Shown here in pieces: positions 1 to 11,400 of a stretch of DNA of 64,000 nucleotides (its first letter is position 1; every line of letters starts with the position of its first letter). A model generated the notes under the pieces. The model worked only from the letters and a program-made list of their open reading frames with translations, had not been told where the DNA came from and ran no database searches. Source of the DNA: Tribonema minus. Its lineage: Eukaryota > Sar > Xanthophyceae > Tribonematales > Tribonemataceae. The translations under genes and the position numbers were made by a program. Location of the stretch: assembly GCA_017506865.1 (NCBI GenBank), contig JAFCMP010000223.1:1364001-1428000 (forward strand), read 5' to 3'.

Positions 1-549
1 CCCCCACCCCTTCCGTGACAGCCTGGGCTTGTTGCTGAGCGCACCTGCATTTCTATTCTTTCCACTCCTATCCACACGTGCTTGGAGTATGGTAATGGGT
101 GTTTTGACGTTGCGCCACGGGGACGGCTGAGTGGAGGGTGGTGTGCAGCTGTCAGAGGCGCCTGCCCCTGTGTTCTTCAAGTTGAGGTTTGCGTAGAGAG
201 TCAGAGAGTGTGAAACAGACAGCATTGGCTCAGAGGGCGGTGCGGGAACGCGCACACACATGTGCCGCCTGTCGGACTGGCGGCGCGGTGCGTTTGGGCC
301 GGCGCTGTGCCACTGACATTCATACAAGTGACACGCAACAATGCACGAGCAGACATCACTTCTTGCACCGAACGCCTCATGTTCTGTAACATTTTGTCGT
401 CGTTTGGATGTTTGTTGCATGCGGGTCATGTAGGCGGCGCACTTTTCGCGGTGTGTGTGATCATGATGCCCAGCGAGCAGCACCATGCTTCTAAGGTATG
501 ACATGCTTTTAAAAAACACAGATCTGCGCAAATAGGAGTAAAAAAGCAT

Positions 550-760
550 CAGCACAAGCTAGGGTTAGTGTTAGCGTCCTCGTGTATTGTAGCAAGCACT
601 GATGTAGCAAGTACTTTACACGCATTCCGGGTGTCTGCCTGCTTCAGGTAGGACATGCGTTTGGAAGATCGGAGCATGTGGTCAGCACAAGTTAGGGTTA
701 GAGTTAGCGTCCTCGTGTTATTGTGGCAAGCATCTGGTACATGACATGCATTCCAGGGTG
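550..760. repeat. Two-copy tandem duplication, unit about 133 bp
   Basis: Two similar blocks start with CAGCACAAG at 550 and 683. Each continues with TAGGGTTAG-type sequence, then GTTAGCGTCCTCGTGT and GCAAGCA, and later a GCATTCC...GGGTGTCT stretch. The copies differ by scattered substitutions and small indels. Confidence 0.75.
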
Positions 761-1311
761 TCTACCTGAGCAATACATGACGTCGCGTGTGCAACAGACA
801 TAGGGGGCCTCTGTAACTTTCAAAAAAGCCAAAATGCGAGCGCAGTGGCAATGCAGTAAAATCATCGCGCATGCGTTCTCAAGTGCATGACATTGCCTTG
901 TCTTGCTCATTCTTGCAGGTAGCAGTAAACATGCGCAGTTGGCGAAAAGTCTATTATATATTGTTCGGCGGCGCACGGTCGTGCTGACACTGCACCAGAT
1001 ATAAACGCGCACTATTTACAGCCATGCAGAGCTTGTGTGCGATCTCTAACGGAGGCGATTCAACATGGAAGTCAATGCGCAACATCCGCCATATCTACAT
1101 GCTTTCCGGCCACCTTGCTCCAGCCCTTGCGATCACATTTCGCAGGGCACATTCTGGCACACACTCACACACCTCGCGATCTAGCACCAGCGACTCGCCC
1201 TGTGTATCGAACATCGCGCCCTGGACTGCTGTGCCACGATACCTTCTCTCTGCAGCTCTGGAAAGAAGCTACACGCACGCGACAGCGCTCAAACACCACC
1301 ACGCGCCCCTC

Positions 1312-1375
1312 AGCAGCAGCGCTCAGCGCCGACAGATCTGGCTGATGTCGCGCACAATGTGGTCTCCGAAAAGAA
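1312..1375 (-). repeat. Echo of the last p25-alpha exon, stop codon included
   Basis: Read on the minus strand this repeats the last codons of the gene at 1425-1475: GDHIVRDISQICRR followed by TGA. The codon for the residue after ISQI differs synonymously (TGT against TGC) and the next one as well (CGG against AGA). It lies downstream of the functional stop, so it is probably untranslated unless alternative splicing reaches it. Confidence 0.75.
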
Positions 1376-1424
1376 AATACCCACACGACAGCGCTCAACA
1401 CCAAGCGTCCCTCAGCAGCAGTGC

Positions 1425-4400
1425 TCAGCGTCTGCAGATCTGGCTGATGTCGCGCACAATGTGGTCGCCGCCGGCGTTGGTGTGCCCGCTGAAGCCGCGC
1501 GGGCCGCAGTTGACCGTGTCGTCGTTGATGCGGCCGCCGGCGGCGCCGCCCTTGAACCTGCGTCACCAACAAGTGTTGAAGTTTATGTTTACGTTTGAAG
1601 GTGAGGTACCGTCGTGTTTTAAAGGGCGCGCGCAACACAGCGCCATGCGTCAGTGCTGGGGGGAAGCGTGGTGATGTGTGTGCGCGTGCTTGGGGAGGGG
1701 AGCGTCACTGCCAGCGTTCATATTTACACATGAAGTGTGAGGCTCTGGCGTTTACTGCGTACGTGCAGAGGGCGCTTTGCGAAGCGGTTGCAGTTGACGC
1801 TGCAAGTTTCTCTTTTACCCCAGTTACGCTCGCTGCGCTGACCGAACACGCTGATCAACCACAAGATGACCAGACAGTGAGCATCAGCAGCATTGCGGCA
1901 AGCGCACACTTGCTCACCACCTACCTCCAACAGTGCTCAGCAAACACTTGCTCAGCGGCGTACCCATCTGCTGTCGTTTCAGACATCAAGCCCGCCAGAC
2001 TCAATTCTCTGATTCACATTCAGGCTACAAAATGCACACTGCAGTTATGATCGGCTGCTTTCAACTAATCCCATCAGACTATATCATTTGCATAGCAGTT
2101 TTTCAAGCTTGTTTCACGCAGGTACTCAGTTGATCTACGCAGTTGATAATACACACATTGGTTGCTGTATCACAATGGCAACTTTGTCTGAACACCCCAC
2201 GACAGAGAAATTCTTGAAGTATTTGTTGAAGTTTCACCTCTCCGCGTACACGCCTGTGTACGAGTTGGTGTTGCACAGGCGGTCGTACACGCCGCCTGCC
2301 CTGTTGGCAGATCCCGCAATCGTACCCCCAGCAGCACTCAGCGACGACTTGCGCTGCTGCTGCTGCGCCGCTGCCGCCGCCGCGCCGCTATCACGCCTGG
2401 CGGCGGCGCCGGCGCTGCTGTCACGGCGCGCGCCTGCCGCGGAGTCGCGGCGGATCGGCGAACTTGAAGTTGGTCTGAGCGCTGCTGCTGCTGCGGCGGA
2501 GCTGCTGGAGCGTCGCCTGTCATCAGTTGAAGTTCCGGCGCGCCCGCGCAGCGCTGGGAGGGGGGAGGGGTTGTGGTGGACGGCGGCGGGGGGGGAAACG
2601 TTGCCTGCCAGCTGCGGCGTGGAGGGAACAGGGGGGGGGGAGAGGGGGTCAGTGCTGATGTGAGCCGCTTTGATGCTTCTGAAGCTTCGAAAGCCTTGAG
2701 TGCTGATGAGACTTGACAAATGCGTCACTCGGTTACAGTGATTCAGTTGCGAAGTGTGACAGAGCGCTGATGCGGGATGGGCGGGTGGGGGGGCTGAGGG
2801 GGCTAATGCGGAAGACGCCTGCCAGCTGCGCAATTAGATGCTTGCCGCTGGTTGGTGCTATCTTGCTTGCACTTGACCTTCAGAGTGTTGCCCTGTTACA
2901 TACCTCAAGTCTGTTGCCGAGCACGCCAGGTCATGCGACCCTGAGGACAGCACTTAAACTTGAAGATGGTACGGCACTGTGTAACGACAGCATCATGGGG
3001 TCACGGCGCCATAAGAATAAAGGTATGCCAATCGCCAAACCTGACCGCATAGACACGTCGCATGCTGCTTTCCCCCGTGCAAGGTCCACTCAGCCAACAT
3101 CTGCACATATGTGCGGCATCTTGCTGTACAGATCAAAGCGAGGTGGAACTCCTCAGAGCGAGGTCGAACTACTCAAAGCGAGGTGGAGCTACTAGTATAC
3201 TGCCCGTGAACTGCTGCGTGCTTGACACGGGCATCCTTCTGAGCTGTCGCCTCCCCCACCCCCCCCTTGCATCCTCCTTCAATTGTCCGACAAGTCATGC
3301 TGTGGCCACTGAACTGACGGCTGTGCGCTCTCGCCCCATGCAGGCTGAAGCGCTGCCCTGGCGGCTGGGTGTAGCTGGGGCCAAACGCGATGGGAGTATA
3401 AACATCTCAGCTCATTTTCCAACCGCGCAGTGCTCAACGCACCAGCATCGCGTCCCTTTTGATGCCGCGGACGTTGGCGTCGCTGCGGTCGGCCAGGTTG
3501 CTGAGCGTGATCACGCCATCAATGGTGGTGGGGCCGCCAACGCCGTGCGTGCCTGTGTAGGTGGTCTTGTCGTCGTGGAAGCGCACTGCGTCCGGCACCG
3601 TGCCTGCAGTCACAATGCGTGACATACGGTAGGTATATGAGTGCAGTGCACAAAGGCAGCATCGTTTTATCAGTGAAACGCGTGCGTGTCAGCACTGGAT
3701 AGTAGCCTTGCCGGTGAAGTTAAAGTGCACCTCATGCGGCACCGAGGCTGCAATACAAGAGTGCGTAACATGGGGAGGTGAGTTTTGCTGCTGCTCGTGC
3801 CGATGTATGGATTTAGTCATCAAAGCGCATCCGGCACCGTGCCTGCAGCAGACAGCGCATGATTGAACGTCATCAGACAGTACAGATACAGACACCTGCA
3901 CCCGCTTTATTTGCCAGTTGTTTTTGTAGCATGCTACATACATATGGAACCCAGTCAGCGCCAAATGAGTGCAAAGGATCAGGTGCGTGCAGGTGAGGCG
4001 CGGTGAACAGCGCATGTAGGCACGTAGAAGTGAAGGCAAAGCAGGCATGGTCGCCACACGTGCCATAACATCTGGGGCAGTCGCCATAGCAGCGCACCAT
4101 GGTCAGGTTCAGGTTTAGGGTTATGGTAAGGTCAGGCACCGTGCGGCGCTTAGGGTTAGGGTTAGGGTTAGGGTTAGGGTTAGAGTTAGGCTTAGCGTTA
4201 GTGGGCGTCGTTGCAAGGATACACACTTTGCGAGGCACAGCAAGGTAGGCATATAATGATGTCAGCATCACCTATCCACTTGTGCCCCAAAACCTCGACC
4301 GCAACCCCTACACTTCACCGTGCGCACACTGCCCAGCGAGCCCGCAAAACCGCTGTACAGCATTGCGTGCAGTACGTGCATTGCGTGTGTGGGGCACAAC

Positions 4401-6183
4401 ATGTAGCAATCGCATTCGCAGCTTACTGGCCCCTGCGGAGATGCTACCCCCCCCCCCCCCACACACACACACACATAACAAAGAACTCCCCCCTAAAAAC
4501 ACGCACCTGTAGAGCTGACGCACTGCACCGACGCGATCGCCGCCAGAACGCTCTCCTCGGACACGTTCTTGCCATCCGCTACATACGGTATCGCCTGCGC
4601 GCGGAAGGCGGCCCAGCCGAGCCTCTTCTGCGTCGCGGCGCGCGTGAAGACGAGGTCGCACTGCGTGCGCCCGAAGCGCGCGTCGATGAGACGCGCGTCA
4701 GTGCACAGCTTGAAGAAGCGCGCAGAGTCCAGTTCCGAGGAGGTCTGCGGGGGACGGGGGTAGGGGGGAAAAGGGGGTAGATTAAGAGTTAGCGTGAGGG
4801 TTACGGGTATGGCCAACATCCAGGTAATGGTTGTCCTTAGGCTTAGGGTGTCAGGTGAGACGCGCGTCAGTGCACAGCTGAAGAAGTGCGCAGAGTCCAG
4901 CTCCAAGGACGTCTGCGGGGGGGCGGAAAAGGGGGGGGGGGTAGCGGGTAGAGCTGGTGCGTCAGTGCACAGCTTGAAGAAGCACGCAGAGTCCAGTTTC
5001 GAGGACTTGAAGAAGCGCGCAGAGTCCAGTTCCGAGGACGTCTGCGGGGCGCAGAGAGGGGAGAAAAGGGGGTAGAGGGTAAGGGGTAGAGGAAGGGGTA
5101 GGATTAGGGTTACGGGCATGGCCAGCATCAGGGCAAGGGTTATCCTTAGAGTGAGGGTTTGGTAGGGTTAAAGTTGAGGTGAGTGTTTACAAGGGTAAGA
5201 CTTGGGCTGAGAATTAGGCTCAGGGTTAGAAGTAGGGTGTGAAGTCTGCGGGTCGCGGAGAGGGGGGGGGGGTAGGGGGGGGGTAGGATTAGGGTTACGG
5301 GTATGGCCAGTATCAGTGACAATGCACGCATCAGTGCTCGGCGTGATGGCCTGCACGTTGCGTGTGCTTGCTGCACGCGGCAGATTATTGCGCGGGCGTA
5401 CGCACACGTAGTACGGCGGCGCCATGAGCAGCGCAACTTCAACGACCAGCGTTCACAAACTCCACATCTTGAAGTTTGCCTTCAAGCGCCAGAGTTTTAA
5501 CAGATCCTGAGCGCGGTAACTTCAACATGCGCCCTGCAACCTGTCAGCAAGCTCAGGCCCAGGCTCTAGGCTAGCTTCACCAATTAGGGTTAGGGTCAGC
5601 GTTACCCCGCCCATGCACCTACATACCTTTGCGGCACTGGAGCAGAACGCCACAAACACATCCGCGACGCGTGCCTCCACATCCGCTGCCGCCGCCGCCG
5701 CCCCTGTGACTCTCCCAGGACTCGGCGACCTCGACTCAGACCTTGACTCGGTAACGCCAGACGGCCGCCGCGGCGACGCCTTCGCGGTAGGCTTGTCCAT
5801 CAGAACCTCGCGATGCGCGGCGGTGGGGTCCAGCGCGGGGACCTTGATGCCGCGCACGTTGGCGTCGCTGCGGTCTGCCAGGTTGTCGAGCGTGATGGAG
5901 TAGTCGTTGGTGGTAGGCGGGCCGCCGTGCGCGTGGACCTGCAGCAGCGGCAGCAGCAGCGGCGGCGGCGGCGGCGGCGGTGGTTGCGTCGGCGGCGGCA
6001 GCAGGCGGTCAGTTGCCTAGAGGGCTGGCACTAGCGCAAGCAATGTAAGTGAACGGACACGCGGCCCTTGCAGTGACTTGTCACTCATGCTGACACAGCA
6101 CACGTTGAGTGTGTGCCGTATGTATGTGGCACTGCAGCGACAGCAGCGGCGGCGGCAGCGGCAATGGCGGCGGCGGCGGCGGC

Positions 6184-6217
<34 letters not shown>

Positions 6218-7247
6218 GCGGCACAGGTAGCGGCAGCAGGTAGCCGCAGCTGCAGCAATGCTCAACCTGGCGTATAAAGCTCATGGTCTCTGCATGGTGT
6301 GTCATGACAGTGGCGGCCATCTTACACCGTTGGTGGTATTGGTGCTGCCTGGTTATGTATGTTTGCACCGCGCGTGATGAGCGCTGTGCTGCCATGCCCC
6401 CTACGTCCATGCACTTGTCAGATGCTGCAGGAGTGAGCACCTGCAGAGTTCGGAGCATCTGTTGCTGCCGTGCCAGAATGACAGTACGTGTGCAGCCGCC
6501 ACCGAGGTTGTGCAAATTGCTTCTGCGTGTCCCGCACTCTAAGCAGCAACGCGTAATGGGGACTGCTTGTTCTTGCCGTGTCAACTGCACTCTGGCGGTG
6601 ACATGCCGCATTGGCTTCATCAGCAGCGACCACAGCATGCAAGGTTGCTGAGGCACGAAGTAGACATCCACACAAGCGCTCTGGTGTGATGTTGCCAACA
6701 TGCTGATGCCATCAGCGCGTGCATCTTGTGCAAGGACGAGAGCTCTTGATGACGCACTGCTGCCACGTGAACTGTTGAAAGCACTACCAGATGCATTGCG
6801 ACACTAAGTGCTGCAAACGTTGGGCAGAGCAGTTCTGTTCTGCAACAAACAACACAATGCGAATTTGCATGCATGCCCGTCGCTACTCACCCCAGTGTAG
6901 GTAGACTTGTCATCGTAGAACCGAGTAGGAGCAGCTACTGTTGCGTTGTCGACGCTGGGGCCTCCAGAGGTAGCCACCCTGCGTGCAATGGCGTCGTATG
7001 AAGTCCCCTTCTTGTTCGCTATTTCCTGCAGGGCAGCCGAGAAGCCCCCGAAGTCTACACGCTTCATGCCAGGAGCCTTGACCTTCGTGAAAATGAGGTC
7101 CAGGTCCGTGGTGGACAGTCTCTTGTCTACGAGGCCGCTCTCCTTCGCCATCTTCTGAAACTTTGCGCTGTCCATCTCTGCCGACCCTGCTTGTCCTGCG
7201 CCGAAGGCGCAGTATCTGCAGAATTCATTGTAGAGCTGTGCTTCCAT
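1425..7247 (-). CDS. Tandem p25-alpha (TPPP-like) domain protein
   Basis: Exons on the minus strand are 7247-6891, 5938-5627, 4744-4507, 3603-3443, 2611-2238 and 1557-1425 (1575 nt, 524 aa); all phases join and all introns are GT-AG. The p25-alpha family binds tubulin and is linked to flagella and microtubule bundling. Repeat 1 (exons 1-2) shows MDSAKFQKMAKESGLVDKRL, LDLIFTKVKAPG and PTRFYDDKSTYTG, then VHAHGGPPTTNDYS. Repeat 2 (end of exon 2 to exon 4) shows ELDSARFFKLCTDARLIDAR and VRFHDDKTTYTG, then THGVGGPTTIDG. After a Ser/Arg/Ala-rich linker with RRDS motifs (exon 5), a third partial unit gives GGVYDRLCNTNSYTGVYAER and NCGPRGFSGHTNAGGD. Single-domain homologues are about 170-220 aa, so this is a duplicated form. 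The start is the first ATG ahead of repeat 1. Tubulin binding is inferred, not shown. Confidence 0.88.
3829..3856 (-). repeat. Echo of p25-alpha exon 4 acceptor and first codons
   Basis: On the minus strand CTGCAG plus GGCACGGTGCCGGATGCGC repeats the functional exon 4 start at 3603-3585 (CTGCAG, GCACGGTGCCGGACGCAG). It lies inside intron 3, upstream of the real exon in transcript order. Confidence 0.7.
4150..4183 (+). repeat. Short TTAGGG array
   Basis: About five consecutive TTAGGG units followed by degenerate TTAGAG/TTAGGC units, inside intron 3 of the p25-alpha gene. The sequence is telomere-type, but the array is short and internal. Confidence 0.85.
4447..4476 (+). repeat. C14 homopolymer followed by (AC)n
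   Basis: Fourteen C residues run directly into about eight AC dinucleotides. It lies in intron 3, about 30 bp downstream (in transcript order) of the exon 3 donor. Confidence 0.85.
4860..5320 (-). repeat. Echo array of p25-alpha exon 3 start in intron 2
   Basis: The exon 3 5' end (acceptor CCGCAG at 4750-4745 plus codons for TSSELDSARFFK) recurs at about 4867-4920, 4965-5003 and 5004-5050, each time with the pyrimidine-rich acceptor. Separately, a flanking block GGGTTACGGGTATGGCCA recurs with small changes near 4798, 5105 and 5291, so flank and exon end were amplified together. Confidence 0.8.
5939..6235 (-). repeat. Two GGC/CAG trinucleotide tracts in intron 1
   Basis: Mixed CAG and GGC triplets fill 5939-6003, next to the exon 2 acceptor, and 6145-6232. 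The second contains a pure run of about twelve CAG units. In transcript orientation these read CTG/GCC and extend the polypyrimidine side of the intron. Confidence 0.8.
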
Positions 7248-7285
7248 GGTGTGTACTGTCTGTCGTTGACGTTTGTGCTGCTTGG

Positions 7286-7340
<55 letters not shown>

Positions 7341-8493
7341 AGTCTTAGCACCGCGGGTTGACTGTCCTGGGCACTTGTAGCCTCACTGCGGGCTTGGCAA
7401 TTAGTGCGAAATACGGGCTCCGTAGGTGTCGCTAGCTCTTTCAGAAGAGTCACCAGGACCCCGATCAAGCAGCGGTTGCCGACCCCCCCACTCCCCCCTG
7501 CGTGCGGGGGGTCGCAATGCAGTGTTCCATTACTTGCACTGTGTGGCTGTTGTGCGTCCCACCTAGATGCACTTTGACTTGCAGAGCTCAAGCTGGAAGC
7601 GAGGCACTTTTTTGTGTCGTATCATTTCCTTCGATTGTCTCCCTCATCAGGGATCTTAGTAGAAAGCATATCATTGTCGAGGCAGGCAACGTATCCCGGG
7701 TTCTCCTGTGTTTTCGCCCGCTGAAATGCATTAATGCACTCCAAATGCGCTATAGGACCATTTTTGTTTTTTTGTTGCTCGTAGCAGCAAGGCGCGCTAA
7801 AATCGCTCGACTGCAAGTGCACCAGAGATGATGCAGAGAGCGCATGATCAAGGCATTGCTTCTCACACACAGGGCCATTGAAGCGTGCTTCGGGCGTGGC
7901 CACCTGTAATATTCTTCAACATCACACAAAAGAAAGTGTGAGCAAAGCACCCATTCAGTGCGTAATTCCATCTATTAATCCATAGAAACAAAGGGGCGGC
8001 CAGCGCCCGATACCAGGCTCTATGTGGCACAAGGCTCTCTATGTAGCCTGTTTACAAAAGCGGCGAGAGGGGGAGCCCAGACGGGGGCAGCGCTCGAAAG
8101 CCGCTGCCACAACGCTCAACAGCACTGGAATGCTGAGCGCTGCTGCTGCATCATTGCTCAGCCATCGCGCCCAAGGAACGCTGGCTGAATGACCGATGCG
8201 CAGCGCGGAACGTGGTGGGGGGGGAAGAGAGCCACGAAACGCGTCTGTGCCACACTTTGCACACGAGCCAGCAGAGCACCCACGTCCCTGTGGCTGGTGC
8301 TTGGCTTAGTGTGGGACACAAGGATCCGAACACGCGAGCGGGGGGGGCACCTGTCGCGAAGATGCCCCAGTAATCTCTCTGACCACAGCTAGCAGCAGGG
8401 TTCCACCTCCTGCTGTTTTCCGCGCACCTACCTACACATTCACACGCGCAGTTTCCCAAAAACCTCCTCCGCCTAGCAAAATTAGTAGCGCCT
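7248..8493. other. Intergenic: p25-alpha promoter and leader side, SAT 3' side
   Basis: This region separates the p25-alpha start (7247) from the stop of serine acetyltransferase (8494); both genes run leftward. It contains a (CTG)n tract at about 7285-7338 and C-rich and G-rich runs at 7483-7510 and 8215-8225. I see no further exon. Long open frames here are GC-driven and have no recognisable motif. Confidence 0.55.
7285..7338 (-). repeat. (CAG)n tract upstream of the p25-alpha start
   Basis: About seventeen CTG units on the plus strand, i.e. CAG in the direction of transcription, end about 38 bp upstream of the ATG at 7247. It is out of frame with, or untranslated relative to, the CDS, so it most likely lies in the promoter or 5' leader. 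Confidence 0.85.
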
Positions 8494-11400
8494 TCACATG
8501 AAGCTCCGCAACGGGCGCTGCTGCGGCCGCGGCCGCTGCTGCTGCTGCTGCTGCTGCTGCTCCTGCCGCGCATCCGCCGCTGCTGCTGCCGCCACGGGCT
8601 CAGCCCCCTTTGCCTGCCCCCCCCCCTCCGCCCCCTCCTCCGCAGCGCCGCGCGCCGACGACGCCTGCGATACGCGCAGCGCGTCACGCCGCACGCCTTT
8701 TGCTGCAGCCGCAGCAGCAACCGCGGCGGCATGCGCGCCGCCGCCGCCGCTGCCGCCGGCGGCGCGCGCGCGCAGCGCCCGCGGGTCAAAGAACGACACA
8801 TTGCTCAGCGACTGGTCCACTTCGCAGCCCGGCTTGTCTTCCATGGCGCGCCCGACAATTTTGGCGGGAACGCCGGCGGCGGTGGTGTGTGCGGGGAGCG
8901 ACATGAGGACGACGCTGCCGGCCGCGATTTTGCCTGCGGAGCATTGCCACGGCGGGTGCGGAGCGCTGTGGATGAGTGCGTGTGAGGGATGGCCCTTGCG
9001 GAGCCACTTGAGTCAAGAGCGGTGAATGTGCTGTACGCAATGTATGTGATGGCGTATGGGATGTCGCCTGCAGAGCCGCTTTAGTCAAGAGAGGCGAATA
9101 CGCTCAAGGCCATGTACGTTGACACTGCGCATTGGCGCGCGAGCGATTGACGCTTGTACCTTACCTCACTGCTGATTAGCATGTTGGCAGCATGCTGCAT
9201 GTGATTGCTTCACAACTAGTTTAGGTTTAGGCTAGTAATTCCCTACATGACAAAGTTAATATTTTTGTAGCAGTTGACATCATGCCCCAACAGACTGATC
9301 CCTGGTACTTCTGTTTGTCAGTGCAGTCCAGCAAGGCAGCCCACGAGATTGCAGTTGAACTCGCAAACATTAATTCAAGAGCGACTCCTACTTCAACACT
9401 TCTGCTTCCCAACATGCACAGGTGCGTGAATGGACTGCAGTTGCGCTACAGCCTAACAATTATTAAAACAAATGCTTTGATCTGTGAGTATGAGCTGTAA
9501 TGTAACCCCAATGTCGTTTTCAGGAGATGAGCAACAAAGGAGTTCAACATCAAACTTCAAATTCAACTTCAATCCGTGTGCGCCACCTCTCACTCACATC
9601 CATCGCCTATCCGTATGTTCCCCAGAATGAGCGCCCCCGCCCCTATCAGAATGCCGCAGCCCAGCTTAGGGTGTCTGTCGCCACGGTCCTTGCCGGTGCC
9701 GCCAAGCGTAACGCCGTGCAGGATGGTGCAGTCATCGCCGATGACAGCCGTTTCGCCAAACACCACACCTGTGTCGCGCCGCGAAAAGCACAAATAGTGG
9801 CCACGTCAGTCAGTGCTTGGATGCATACGATGATGTGAAACTTGTCAGGAAAGCGCAGTCACATCACACCGGTGCTCAGAAGTGCGTGCTGATAAAAATT
9901 GTATTTACTTCAACAGTACATCCCTGACCCTCTGGTTCCACCTGCAATCAGCGACAAGGCAGACGTGAAAGAAGTACTTGCAGTAGGATGAGATGCCGGG
10001 CACTGACGCATGACGTCACGCTAGTGTCCGCTCCTCACCTTTTTATATCAGCATGTATGCATCCCAGCGGTCAATGCCTCATGTGACATGGTGCATTAGT
10101 CGCTGGGCATCTGTAAGAAAACTTCAGTATTGGAGAATACTTCAACGTTGAAGTATGAGGCGTTGAGCGCCAGCGACTGCTCGTGTCGCTAATGACTGCA
10201 CCTACTGCATTTACAAGAAAATGAGTGCATTGCGCATGAGGCACAGCGCGTGTGGTGCCACTTGAAAAGCATGCAACTAACGGGCTAGTTTGCAACAATG
10301 CTCAACACCGGGTCGTGTCACCACTTTGATTCGTTGAGCATCACCCCACGGCCGATGCGACTTGCCGAGTGAGCTTCACACTTGAAGTTCATAGCGCCTT
10401 TCTCATGGCCACATCCACTGTGACCTCTTGAAGCATGAATCATGCCTACAGCGCGACTACTTTTACCTCCTCAAACGTAAATTGCCAAGTATCATGACTC
10501 ACCAGTAGCATGGTCAATCATGACGCGCCGCGGCTGGTGCGCCACTACCAGCTGAACTCCAACATTGAACTTTTGAAGTGCCTCTCTTGCACATCATCCT
10601 ACACTGACCTGTGCAACCACAACGCCATGTACCATGCCCGCTCACTGCACTGTCGACTCCTCAAAAGTATACTGCAAAGTGTCATGACTCACCAGTAGCA
10701 TGGTCGATCATGACGCCGCGGCCGATGCGACACGCAGGGTGTATGTCCATGCCAAAAATCTCGCTCACGCGCGACTGTATTGCCAGCGCCAGCGAACGCC
10801 GCTTCCGCAGCCACAATTCATGCGCCACGCGACTCGCCTGCAGCCCTAGGTAGCCCTGAATTAGGGTTAGAGACAAGGTCAGGGTGAGGGGGGCAGGGTC
10901 AAATGCAGGTTTCATTGACCCTGAGCCCTTTGCGGTTTGCGCGTGCAGCCTTGGCCATGCCCAGAGGGTCAGTGATGATGCATGATGCCATACAATGATT
11001 GGCCGTACACATCTGTGATCGTCTTGCCAAAACGAGACTGGATGGTCATCGCTCACATTATTCACACCAGCACGCCCCCATCTATGTGACTTTCATAGAT
11101 AAAGCAGTTGTGTGACATGATGGCAATGATGCGCTAGATAGGCGATGATATACCATACCATAGGTAACCCGGTTCGCGGTCAGGATCAGGGTAGCGGTCA
11201 GCGAAAGGATGTGGTTCTCTATACCATGTATCACATAGCTTGCCTGCAGCCCCCACGTAGCAGGCACATTCACCAGCGCCAGCACTGAGCATTGGGCATG
11301 TGTGAACTTCAAGCATTTGCTTCACACCAACCTCACCAAGTACATGAATATGCTGAGAGCCGCTAGGCAAGTTCCTACACCGATGTTAGGTGTTGATAAT

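Larger units (their letters stand above)
1..1424. other. Downstream flank of the p25-alpha gene, no gene seen
   Basis: I see no convincing exon here on either strand. The stretch lies 3' of the minus-strand p25-alpha gene and should hold its 3' untranslated region. It contains a tandem duplication at about 550-760 and a second copy of the last coding segment of the gene at about 1312-1375. Confidence 0.5.

Noticed and set aside
8498-9025. Plus-strand open frame over the SAT 3' exon
   Set aside because: Antisense shadow of the alanine- and glutamine-rich SAT C terminus.
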